A DNA stretch of 36,068 bases from Actinomycetes bacterium (lineage in GTDB: Bacteria; Actinomycetota; Coriobacteriia; Coriobacteriales; Atopobiaceae). Positions 1 through 6,666 of this stretch are shown here, one piece after another; within the stretch, counting starts at the first letter, position 1; each line of letters begins with the position of its first letter. Below the pieces are notes generated by a model that did not search any database, was not told the DNA's origin, and worked only from the letters and a program-made list of their open reading frames with translations. The DNA lies in the NCBI GenBank assembly GCA_029546925.1, contig JAKPQM010000003.1, positions 1 to 36,068 of the forward strand. Reading direction: 5' to 3'. A program made the position numbers and the translations under genes.

Positions 1-104
1 AGGGCGTCGAATTCGACGTGCGCAAGGTCCCTGCGGACGCCCCCGAGAACTTCAGCGCAATGATGAAGAAGGCCAAGACCGAGCTAGCCTCGGCCAAGGC
101 ATAG
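1..104 (+). CDS. PTS mannose-family IIB subunit, C-terminal end (partial)
   Basis: Only the last 33 codons are in the window, read in frame 3 and ending at TAG 102-104. The visible peptide runs from GVEFDVRKVP to KTELASAKA. It is too short for a family call on its own. The call rests on position: it lies 13 nt upstream of the IIC gene and is followed by IID, the usual IIB-IIC-IID order of mannose/fructose/sorbose permeases. IIB is the cytoplasmic phosphocarrier that passes phosphate from IIA to the sugar. The His phosphorylation site would be upstream of the window, so substrate and completeness cannot be judged. Confidence 0.6.
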   Translation, partial: GVEFDVRKVPADAPENFSAMMKKAKTELASAKA

Positions 105-117
105 AAGGAGGTAGGAA

Positions 118-933
118 GTGAATCCCATCACCATCGCCCTCATCGTCCTCGTCGCCTTCTTTGCGGGCATGGAAGGCATCCTCGACGAATGGCAGTTCCA
201 CCAGCCGCTCGTCGCATGCACCCTCATCGGCCTCGTGAGCGGCCACCTTGTCGAGGGCATCATGCTCGGCGGATCCCTGCAGCTCATCGCCCTCGGCTGG
301 GCCAACATCGGCGCCGCCGTGGCTCCCGACGCCGCGCTCGCCTCGGTCGCGTCCGCCATCATCATGGTGCTCGCCTTGAGCGACAGCTCCGTCGATGTGA
401 CCAATGCGATCAACACCTCGATCGCCCTGGCGGTTCCCCTGTCCGTCGCCGGTCTCTTTTTGACGATGATCGTCCGTACGCTGGCCATCCCGGTTGTCCA
501 CGCCATGGATGCCGCGGCCGACCGGGCAGACTTCGCAAGTGTCGAGCGCTGGCAGCTCGCTGCCATCGCCATGCAGGGTGTGCGTATCGCCATCCCCTCG
601 GCTGCCCTGTGCTTCATCCCCGCCGAGGCTGTCACCAGCGCCCTCAATGCCATGCCCGGATGGCTTTCCGGCGGCATGGCCGTCGGCGGCGGCATGGTTG
701 CGGCCGTCGGCTACGCCATGGTCATCAACATGATGGCTACTCCCGAGGTCTGGCCGTTCTTCGTGCTCGGCTTCGTTCTGGCGGCTCTTTCCCAGCTCAC
801 GCTCATCGCCCTTGGCGCCATCGGCGTCTGCCTCGCCCTCATCTACCTGGGCCTCAAGGAGGCAGCGGCCTCCGGCGGCGGTGGGGGCGGCGGTTCCGGC
901 GATCCGCTGGGCGACATCCTCGACAACTACTGA
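118..933 (+). CDS. PTS mannose/fructose/sorbose family transporter subunit IIC
   Basis: This 271-residue, very hydrophobic protein is the sugar-translocating membrane subunit of a mannose-family permease (ManY type). It opens with NPITIALIVLVAFFAGMEG and contains the family-like stretch LGGSLQLIALGWANIGAAVAP at about residues 51-71, followed by several membrane helices. The start is GTG at 118, with an AAGGAGG ribosome site at 105-111 just after the IIB stop. The gene lies in an operon with IIB, IID and a DUF956 protein. The odd part is the C-terminus: residues 253-259 are seven glycines followed by a short acidic tail ending DILDNY. The sugar cannot be told from sequence; mannose, glucose, N-acetylgalactosamine and others are all possible. 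Confidence 0.93.
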   Translation: MNPITIALIVLVAFFAGMEGILDEWQFHQPLVACTLIGLVSGHLVEGIMLGGSLQLIALGWANIGAAVAPDAALASVASAIIMVLALSDSSVDVTNAINTSIALAVPLSVAGLFLTMIVRTLAIPVVHAMDAAADRADFASVERWQLAAIAMQGVRIAIPSAALCFIPAEAVTSALNAMPGWLSGGMAVGGGMVAAVGYAMVINMMATPEVWPFFVLGFVLAALSQLTLIALGAIGVCLALIYLGLKEAAASGGGGGGGSGDPLGDILDNY

Positions 934-984
934 TCTTCGAAGTAGCTATCGCGATACTACGAGGTCTCGAGAGGAGACGAACAC

Positions 985-1905
985 ATGGCAGACAAGAAGA
1001 TCGAACTCACCAGGCAGGATCGGCTTGCGGTCGCGTGGCGCCATCAGTTCCTGCAGGGTTCTTGGAACTACGAACGTATGCAGAACGGCGGCTGGTGCTA
1101 CGCCATGATCCCCGCGATCAAGAGGCTTTACTCCACTAAGGAGGACCAGGCTGCGGCGCTCAAGCGCCATATGGAGTTCTACAACACGCAACCCTATGTT
1201 TCCGCACCCGTCATCGGCGTGACGCTTGCCCTCGAGGAGGAGCGCGCCAATGGCATCCCCATCGACGACGTCACCATCCAGGGCGTCAAGGTCGGCATGA
1301 TGGGCCCGCTCGCCGGCGTCGGCGACCCCGTCTTCTGGTTCACCATCCGCCCGATCCTGGGCGCCCTCGGTGCAACCCTCGCCCTAGGCGGCAGCATCGT
1401 CGGCCCGCTTCTGTTCTTCGTGGCTTGGAACGCCATCCGCCTCGCCTTCCTATGGTTCACACAGGAATTCGGCTATCGCGTGGGCACCGAGATCACCAAG
1501 GACCTCTCCGGCGGCCTTCTGGGCAAGATCACGTCCGGAGCCTCCATCTTGGGCATGTTCATCATCGGAGCGCTGGTCAACCGCTGGGTGTCCATCTCGT
1601 TCGCCCCGATCGTCTCGACCGTCGCGCAATCCGAGGGCGCCTACATCGACTGGAGCGCGCTTCCCGCAGGCGCCGAGGGCATCAAGTCGGCGCTCGAGCA
1701 GTACTCGGTCTTGGGGGCGACGGGTCTCAACGTGGATAAGGTCACCACGCTCCAGTCCAACTTCGACCAGCTCATCCCCGGGCTTGCCGCGCTGCTGCTC
1801 ACGCTGCTGTGCTGCAGGCTCCTCAAGAAGAACGTCTCGCCGATCGCCATCATCCTGGCCCTCTTCGTCGTGGGCGTCGTGGCACGCGTCATCGGCCTGA
1901 TGTAG
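985..1905 (+). CDS. PTS mannose/fructose/sorbose family transporter subunit IID
   Basis: This 306-residue protein is the second membrane subunit (ManZ type) of the same permease. It has the usual soluble N-terminal part, including LQGSWNYERMQNGGWCYAMI at about residues 26-45, then the conserved segment VKVGMMGPLAGVGDPVFWF at about residues 106-124, and membrane helices toward the C-terminus ending VGVVARVIGLM. The length matches the IID family. The start is ATG 985, with a GAGAGGAGA ribosome site about 10 nt upstream. IIC and IID together form the membrane channel. A 167 nt gap holding a strong hairpin separates this gene from the DUF956 gene. Confidence 0.94.
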   Translation: MADKKIELTRQDRLAVAWRHQFLQGSWNYERMQNGGWCYAMIPAIKRLYSTKEDQAAALKRHMEFYNTQPYVSAPVIGVTLALEEERANGIPIDDVTIQGVKVGMMGPLAGVGDPVFWFTIRPILGALGATLALGGSIVGPLLFFVAWNAIRLAFLWFTQEFGYRVGTEITKDLSGGLLGKITSGASILGMFIIGALVNRWVSISFAPIVSTVAQSEGAYIDWSALPAGAEGIKSALEQYSVLGATGLNVDKVTTLQSNFDQLIPGLAALLLTLLCCRLLKKNVSPIAIILALFVVGVVARVIGLM

Positions 1906-1950
1906 GGTTTCGCAGGAACGCCCGCTGGATCAGGGCTTGAAATCAGGGCT

Positions 1951-2002
1951 GCACCCCGTCAGATCCCCAGACATCCAACCAGGGTCTGGGGATACGGGGT
2001 GC
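1951..2002. repeat. Long hairpin between PTS IID and the DUF956 gene
   Basis: GCACCCCGT (1951-1959) pairs perfectly with ACGGGGTGC (1994-2002), and ATCCCCAGAC (1963-1972) pairs perfectly with GTCTGGGGAT (1984-1993). Only a CAG bulge on the left and an 11 nt loop interrupt the 19 bp stem. No T-run follows, so it is not a classic intrinsic terminator. It may be an mRNA-stabilising or processing hairpin, or a partial terminator that lowers expression of the DUF956 gene relative to the permease genes. Confidence 0.8.
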
Positions 2003-2072
2003 GGCCATTTCCTGTGGATGCAGGGGCCGTCTCGGTACTGTGGCGGCAAGGCGTTTCGTAGGGAGGATGCAT

Positions 2073-2447
2073 ATGGCACAGTCGCAGAACAGCACGGTGG
2101 AGTTCACCGTCAAGGCGACCTTCCTCCAAGGACTTGCCACCTATGGCGACGTCATGGTGGGCAACCGTGCCTTCGAGTTCTATAACGAGCGCAATCCCGA
2201 GGACTTCATCCAGATCCCCTGGGATGAGGTCGACCGCATCGAAGCCGAGGTCATCAGGCGCAAGATCGTCCGCTTCGCCATCTTCACGAAGAAGGATGGG
2301 CACTTCGCCTTCTCAACGCGCGACAACGGGGCGACCTTGCGTGCCGTGCGCGCCCACGTGCCCGAAGAGCGCATGCTGCGCAGCCCGAGCTTCTTCGATG
2401 TGGTGAAGCTCGGATTGCGCAGGATCCTCCATCTGGGCCGCCCGTAG
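2073..2447 (+). CDS. DUF956 family protein (ManO-like, PTS-associated)
   Basis: This small soluble protein of 124 residues has no signal peptide. Motifs include TFLQGLATYGDVMVGNRAFE near the N-terminus, then IQIPWDEVDRIEAEV and FAFSTRDNGATLRAVR, a pattern I recognise as DUF956. These proteins sit at the end of mannose-family PTS operons, where they have been named ManO and are thought to be accessory or regulatory; their biochemical role is not settled. ATG 2073 is preferred because AGGGAGG at 2060-2066 is correctly spaced to it, while an in-frame ATG at 2067 touches that site. The gene is the last member of the PTS operon and follows the long hairpin. Confidence 0.85.
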   Translation: MAQSQNSTVEFTVKATFLQGLATYGDVMVGNRAFEFYNERNPEDFIQIPWDEVDRIEAEVIRRKIVRFAIFTKKDGHFAFSTRDNGATLRAVRAHVPEERMLRSPSFFDVVKLGLRRILHLGRP

Positions 2448-2656
2448 GGCCTTTTGAGAGGAGCGTGCAGCCGAGGGGTCGCATGCCCCCGGATGACAGC
2501 AGCGCGGTGTTTTCCGCACATCCCCCGCGAGATATCCTCCCGCCATCCGATGGCTCCGAGAGGCCTGCCGCTCGGCCGCTGCGGTGCCGTTCTCACCCTT
2601 TTTCGGGCTGCCTGCGGCTTATGCTTGACAAAGCGTCCGCATAGATGGGAGCCACC
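2448..2656. other. Intergenic stretch without a recognised gene
   Basis: About 210 nt between the DUF956 gene and the HAD gene. I see no convincing reading frame, repeat or terminator. A perfect TTGACA occurs at 2625-2630, but no -10 box lies at the right distance, so I do not call a promoter. Confidence 0.5.
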
Positions 2657-3505
2657 ATGATCAAGCTCGTGCTCACCGACATGGATATGACCCTGCTTCC
2701 CTACGGGAGGCCGGCGAGCGACCGTGCCCTCGCCGCCATCCACCGGCTCGTCGACAGGGGGGTGTGCTTCGGCCCCGCCAGCGGACGCGACTGGGACTCG
2801 GTTCTCGAGTCGTTCCAAGGCGACGAGACCTGCATGCAGACGGCCTTGCTCTCCAACGGCAAGAAGATCTACGCCCACGGCACCCTTGTCAACCAAACCT
2901 CGATGGACCGCTCCAATATCGTGACCATGGCGGAGATGGTCCATGACCTCCCGGGCGTCTACGTGAGTGGCCGAGGCGACATGGGCGGCTTCATCTCCGG
3001 TTCCACGTACGAGAGCCTCATGGGCACCACCTGGGGTTCTCGCCGTGCAGCCGAGCTCTGCGAGCCGAAAGACATCCCCGATTGGCCTATCGTCACCGCC
3101 GGCATCCACTTCGAGGAGGGTTCCGAAAAGATCGATAACAACGAGTGGGCCGACAGGATACGCGCCGCCTGTCCCAAGCTCGATCTCATCTCTCCAGGAT
3201 CGCGCATGTTCGACTGCGTTCCCAAGGGCTGGTCAAAGGAGAGCGGCCTTCGTATCCTGCAGATCATCCTCGCCGTCAACGAGGGCGAGGTCGTCTGCTT
3301 CGGCGACTCCGACAACGATTACATGATCCTCTCCGCCGTGACCCATTCCGTGGCGGTGGCCAACGCCAACGATCGCGTCCGCGCCGTTGCGCGCCACCAC
3401 ATCGGCCCCTGCGAGGACGATGCCGTCGGACGCGCCCTCGAGGATATAGCCGATCTCGACGAAGGTGCTTTCGAGAAATGGGACCGAGCCCATCAGAGCG
3501 CCTGA
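2657..3505 (+). CDS. HAD superfamily hydrolase, Cof-type phosphatase
   Basis: This 282-residue soluble protein is of the HAD IIB (Cof/YidA-like) class, which removes phosphate from sugar phosphates and similar small metabolites. Motif I is LVLTDMDMTLL, with Asp8 as expected nucleophile and Asp10 as general acid/base. A conserved lysine region (PKGWSKESGLRIL) and the metal-binding motif IV (VVCFGDSDNDYMIL) come later, as usual for the family. The start is placed at ATG 2657, which has GGGAG at 2647-2651 in front; an in-frame ATG at 2645 would add four residues. The substrate is unknown. Position after a PTS operon fits a sugar phosphate but does not prove it. Confidence 0.88.
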   Translation: MIKLVLTDMDMTLLPYGRPASDRALAAIHRLVDRGVCFGPASGRDWDSVLESFQGDETCMQTALLSNGKKIYAHGTLVNQTSMDRSNIVTMAEMVHDLPGVYVSGRGDMGGFISGSTYESLMGTTWGSRRAAELCEPKDIPDWPIVTAGIHFEEGSEKIDNNEWADRIRAACPKLDLISPGSRMFDCVPKGWSKESGLRILQIILAVNEGEVVCFGDSDNDYMILSAVTHSVAVANANDRVRAVARHHIGPCEDDAVGRALEDIADLDEGAFEKWDRAHQSA

Positions 3506-3567
3506 TGACGTGCAGTGCCCGCAATGCGCTGCCCGTGTAGAGGGCGGACGGCACCTTCGCCGAATCC

Positions 3568-3675
3568 ATGGCCGAATTCGAGAAGATCGAAGCCGCCTAC
3601 CTCGGCGCATGCCCTCCGCATGAGGGGGATCTATACGTGAGCGATTGTGACAAACTAGTTAACATGTGCTGGTGA
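3568..3675 (+). pseudogene. Possible coding remnant or small peptide upstream of the binding-protein gene
   Basis: A 35-codon frame begins ATG 3568 and stops at TGA 3673-3675. It reads MAEFEKIEAAYLGACPPHEG and continues to KLVNMCW; the open frame extends back to 3541. The composition looks protein-like rather than random, but I do not recognise a family and see no strong ribosome site. It could be a remnant of a lost gene. The frame overlaps the promoter proposed for the downstream gene. Confidence 0.25.
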
Positions 3676-3687
3676 AGGGCATATTTT
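3659..3687 (+). promoter_or_regulatory. Promoter for the substrate-binding protein gene
   Basis: TTAACA at 3659-3664 and TATTTT at 3682-3687 are separated by 17 nt, a good vegetative-type promoter. They lie in an AT-rich patch that stands out from the surrounding GC-rich DNA. Transcription would start near 3694 and give a leader of about 86 nt. The 8 bp palindrome AACTAGTT (3653-3660) overlaps the -35 box and could be part of an operator. Confidence 0.5.
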
Positions 3688-3732
3688 TACAGGATCGAGC
3701 CCCTATTTGCCCTACACTCGGCTCTATGTACA

Positions 3733-3752
3733 TTTCCAGATCCCTCTGGAAA
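3733..3752. promoter_or_regulatory. Inverted repeat in the leader of the binding-protein gene
   Basis: TTTCCAGA (3733-3740) and TCTGGAAA (3745-3752) are perfect 8 bp arms around a TCCC loop, 28 nt before the start codon. It could be a leader RNA hairpin or a repressor operator. No ligand or regulator is recognisable. Confidence 0.5.
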
Positions 3753-3780
3753 AGAAGCTTGAACGAAGGAAGGATTCACC

Positions 3781-5577
3781 ATGACCAAGCTTTCCCGTAG
3801 GAATTTCTTGAAGACGCTCGGCGGCGTGGTCGTCGTCGGCAGCCTCGCGGCGTGCAACGGCGGCGGATCGGGCGACGGCCCCGATACCACCACCAGCGCG
3901 TTCGGCACCCCCGAGGAAGCCGAAGCCGCCAAGGCCGAGATCCGCAAGGCCATCCGCCTGATCTTCGACCGCACCTATATCTGCGAGCAGATCGCCCAGG
4001 CCGACCAGATTCCCGCGAGCACCTTCGTGTGCCAGGGCGTCGGCGAGCCCGATGGTTCCGACTTCATGCAGAATGCCGGTCGCGGCAACGGCACCGGCTA
4101 CTATGATGTCAGCCAGGAGGCCCTTGCTGCCAACTTCGAGGCGGCCATCGACGTTCTCAAGAAGTACTACAGCTACGACGAGGCCAGCGGGATGTTCACC
4201 GACTTCCCCACGATGACCTATCTCTACAACACCAGCGAGTCCCATAAGGCCATCGGCGAGTATCTCCAGAGCACGCTCGCGGGCATCGGCATCACCATGA
4301 ATATGGAGAACCAGGAGTGGGCCACCTTCCTCAACACCCGCAAGGCCGGCAACTACTCCATCGCACGCAACGGCTGGATCATGGACTACACCGACCCGAT
4401 CTGCATGCTCGACATGTGGACCTCCGGTTCCGGCAACAACGACGTCCAATATGGCAAGGGCGCCCATGCCGGGCTCGCCATGTACAGCATCGACCTCACC
4501 CCGTGGGGCTACGACACCAAGGTCGAGAACGGCACTTGGGCCGAGACCTTCGACGTCCTCATCGACACCATCAACAAGTGCTCCGACCAGGCCAAGCGCT
4601 TCGAGATGATGCACCTCGCCGAGGACATCCTCATGGAGACCGGCTGCCTCTGCCCGATCTACTACTACACCAATCCCTACCTGCTCAACAAGGACGTCGA
4701 GGGCTTCTACGTCACGCCGCTGGGCTTCGCCCACTTCGAGAAGACCACCGTTGCGGGCGCCGGCGACTCCATCAACGTCAGCTACGGCTCCGAGCCCGAC
4801 ACGCTCGACCCCGCCCTCAACTCCGCCGTCGATGGCGCTACCACGCTCGTGCACACCTTCGCCGGTCTCTCCAAGTGGGATCTCCAGGCTGATGGTTCCT
4901 ACGCTATCGCCCCCGAATGCGCCCAGGAGATGGTCGAGGGTGTCGAGAATGCCGATGGAACCGTCACCTACACCTACACCCTGCGCGACGGCCTCACCTG
5001 GTCCGACGGCCAGCCGCTGACCGCGCACGATTTCGAGTTCGCGTGGAAGCGCGCCGCCTCCGACGAGCTCGGTGCAGACTACGGCGAGATGTACTCCGTC
5101 ATCGTGGGCTATCCCAACGACCTCGCTGTGACTGCAATCGACGATAAGACCCTCGAGGTCACCTCGACCAACCTCATCGCATACTGGGACGAGCTCATGG
5201 CCTTCCCCGTGTTCTATCCGGTGCGCGAGGATGTCGTGTCCAATGAGTCTTGGGCCACCGATCCCGCCACCTACGTCTGCAACGGCCCCTACAGCATCAG
5301 CAACTGGGATCACAACTCCGTCATCACGCTTTCCAAGCGCGATGATTACTGGGACGCCGCCAACATCTCCATGTCGCAGATCAACTGGTACCTCTCCGAT
5401 GACCACAACACCAATCTCGCCAACTGGGAGAACGGTGACTGGCACTTCATCGACGAGATCCCCACGAACGAGATGGCCCGCGTCAAGGAGCAGTACGCCG
5501 ACCAGTATGTCGTCGCCCCGTATGCCGGCACCTACTATGTCTGCTGGAACGTCAACACGGAGATCCTCCCCGCGTAA
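3781..5577 (+). CDS. Oligopeptide-type ABC substrate-binding lipoprotein, circularly permuted
   Basis: This 598-residue exported protein belongs to the OppA/DppA family that captures peptides for an ABC importer. SRRNFLK and the lipobox SLAAC (Cys25) mark a Tat-like lipoprotein signal. The domain order is reversed. Residues about 40-325 match the usual C-terminal half: IRKAIRLIFDR, IPASTF, LYNTSESHKAIGEYLQ, then PIYYYTNPYLLNKDVEGFYV and PLGF. Residues 331-598 match the usual N-terminal half: INVSYGSEPDTLDPAL, YTLRDGLTWSDGQPLTAHDF, and finally GTYYVCWNVNTEILPA directly before the stop. Joining this end to AFGTPEEAEAAKAEIRKAI restores the canonical chain in frame. The linker after Cys25 is Gly/Ser/Thr-rich. 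The ribosome site is AAGGAAGG. No permease or ATPase genes adjoin, so this is an orphan binding protein with its own promoter and terminator. Confidence 0.9.
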   Translation: MTKLSRRNFLKTLGGVVVVGSLAACNGGGSGDGPDTTTSAFGTPEEAEAAKAEIRKAIRLIFDRTYICEQIAQADQIPASTFVCQGVGEPDGSDFMQNAGRGNGTGYYDVSQEALAANFEAAIDVLKKYYSYDEASGMFTDFPTMTYLYNTSESHKAIGEYLQSTLAGIGITMNMENQEWATFLNTRKAGNYSIARNGWIMDYTDPICMLDMWTSGSGNNDVQYGKGAHAGLAMYSIDLTPWGYDTKVENGTWAETFDVLIDTINKCSDQAKRFEMMHLAEDILMETGCLCPIYYYTNPYLLNKDVEGFYVTPLGFAHFEKTTVAGAGDSINVSYGSEPDTLDPALNSAVDGATTLVHTFAGLSKWDLQADGSYAIAPECAQEMVEGVENADGTVTYTYTLRDGLTWSDGQPLTAHDFEFAWKRAASDELGADYGEMYSVIVGYPNDLAVTAIDDKTLEVTSTNLIAYWDELMAFPVFYPVREDVVSNESWATDPATYVCNGPYSISNWDHNSVITLSKRDDYWDAANISMSQINWYLSDDHNTNLANWENGDWHFIDEIPTNEMARVKEQYADQYVVAPYAGTYYVCWNVNTEILPA

Positions 5578-5606
5578 GTTCGCAGCGGCCGTACCGTACC
5601 TCAGAG

Positions 5607-5640
5607 TGCGCCCCCGGTATCTTGCCGGGGGCGCATTCGT
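5607..5640 (+). terminator. Terminator after the binding-protein gene
   Basis: TGCGCCCCCGG (5607-5617) and CCGGGGGCGCA (5625-5635) form a perfect 11 bp stem with a 7 nt loop, 30 nt after the stop codon. The T-tract is weak (TTCGT), but the stem is very stable. Confidence 0.75.
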
Positions 5641-5740
5641 GAACAGGGGGACGCGTGAACAGGGGGACGGGGGCTCCGTTCACGCCGAACATGAACAGGG
5701 GGACGGAACATGAACAGGGGGACGGGGGCTCTGTTCACGC
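5639..5740. repeat. REP-like repeat cluster (GAACAGGGGGACG)
   Basis: GAACAGGGGGACG occurs four times: 5641-5653, 5657-5669, 5693-5705 and 5712-5724. Complementary ends follow. GCGTGAAC (5653-5660) pairs with GTTCACGC (5678-5685), and TGAACAG (5711-5717) pairs with CTGTTCA (5731-5737), giving two imperfect hairpins about 50 nt apart. The arrangement resembles REP/BIME units mobilised by REP-associated tyrosine transposases; no such transposase is in the window. The rest of the gap to 5883 holds no gene I can support. Confidence 0.75.
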
Positions 5741-5883
5741 CATGCGGGGCCTTCCGTGCCATGGCTGCTGCAGGCGGGCCCCGCTGTGGAAAACGACCTG
5801 TCCTCTTGTCACGCTTCTCCAGCCTTGCAGGACATCAGCTTCTTGTATAGTTGGATATCGATGGATGGGCGGGGGAGGTTTCT

Positions 5884-6666
5884 ATGGATGGGGTCCGCAG
5901 CTTCAACGTGAAGGTCAACGGATACGAGTACGAGGCGCGCTATAGCGCCGATACGGTCAAAGGGGTGTTCCTGCCTCTGCTGAGGCGCCTGAAGTCTCTC
6001 CAAGAACGCCTGGGCAGCCGTTTGGTGGTCTATCTCGCCGCCCCTCCGGGAGCCGGCAAGTCGACCATCGCGACCGTGCTCGAGATGCTCGCCAAGGAAG
6101 AGCTCGGCCGCGACGTCTTCCAAGCGGTGGGCCTGGATGGGTTCCACTATCGCAACGACTACCTCAAGACCCATGCCATCTACCGGGACGGGAGACCCCT
6201 GCCGCTCAAGGCCATCAAAGGCGCACCCGAATCCTTCGACCTCGAGCAGTTCTACAAGCACCTCTCCTCCTTGAAGACCATGGTCAAGATGCCGTGGCCG
6301 GTCTACGACCGCACCATCCACGAGCCGCGCGACAAGGGTACGTGGATCTACGCCGACATCGTGCTCATCGAGGGCAACTACCTGCTTCTCGACGAGGAAT
6401 ACTGGGATGATTTCGCCAAACTCTGCGACTACAGCATCTTCATCCGCGTGGACGAGGAGGATGTGCGGGAGCGCCTTATCGCCCGCAAGTCCAAGGGAGG
6501 CCTTGCCCGCGAGCAGGCCGAGGCCCACTACGAGCGCTGCGATGGCCCCAACGTGCGCCGCATCCTCGAGCATGTCTGCGCACATGACGAGGGCTACCGT
6601 CTCGTGGAGAAGGACGGCGTGTCGTCGCTCGTGCCGGAGGAGGGGACCGAGGTGTCTCATGGATAG
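5884..6666 (+). CDS. P-loop nucleoside/sugar kinase of the uridine kinase/phosphoribulokinase superfamily (YggC-like)
   Basis: This 260-residue soluble kinase carries the Walker A motif APPGAGKS at residues 53-60 (Lys59). GLDGFHYRNDYL, in the position of the superfamily's acceptor-binding Asp/Phe/His region, and DIVLIEGNYLLLDEEYW, typical of YggC-like kinases, follow. Near the end, FIRVDEEDVRERLIARK fits the lid region. The phosphate acceptor is not known; uridine kinase, pantothenate kinase and sugar kinases are related. The start is ATG 5884 after GGGGGAGG; an upstream in-frame start at 5851 has no good ribosome site. The stop overlaps the start of the next gene by 8 nt, so the two are probably translationally coupled. 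Confidence 0.85.
   Translation: MDGVRSFNVKVNGYEYEARYSADTVKGVFLPLLRRLKSLQERLGSRLVVYLAAPPGAGKSTIATVLEMLAKEELGRDVFQAVGLDGFHYRNDYLKTHAIYRDGRPLPLKAIKGAPESFDLEQFYKHLSSLKTMVKMPWPVYDRTIHEPRDKGTWIYADIVLIEGNYLLLDEEYWDDFAKLCDYSIFIRVDEEDVRERLIARKSKGGLAREQAEAHYERCDGPNVRRILEHVCAHDEGYRLVEKDGVSSLVPEEGTEVSHG

Noticed and set aside
2625-2656. TTGACA at 2625-2630 as a promoter for the first HAD gene
   Set aside because: No -10 sequence at a workable distance before the start codon.
3724-5445. A 573-codon open frame on the minus strand opposite the binding-protein gene
   Set aside because: It is a shadow of GC-rich codons: Val/Gly/Asp-rich, without domains, and the plus strand has clear family motifs and a signal peptide.
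3781-5577. Reading the permuted protein as a frameshifted or misassembled normal gene
   Set aside because: One uninterrupted frame has a signal peptide fused to one half, a linker-like join to the other and a proper stop plus terminator; simple misassembly would hardly give all four. Long-read confirmation would settle it.
5639-5740. Possible CRISPR array
   Set aside because: Four short repeats with irregular spacing (16-36 nt between starts), no regular spacers and no cas genes.
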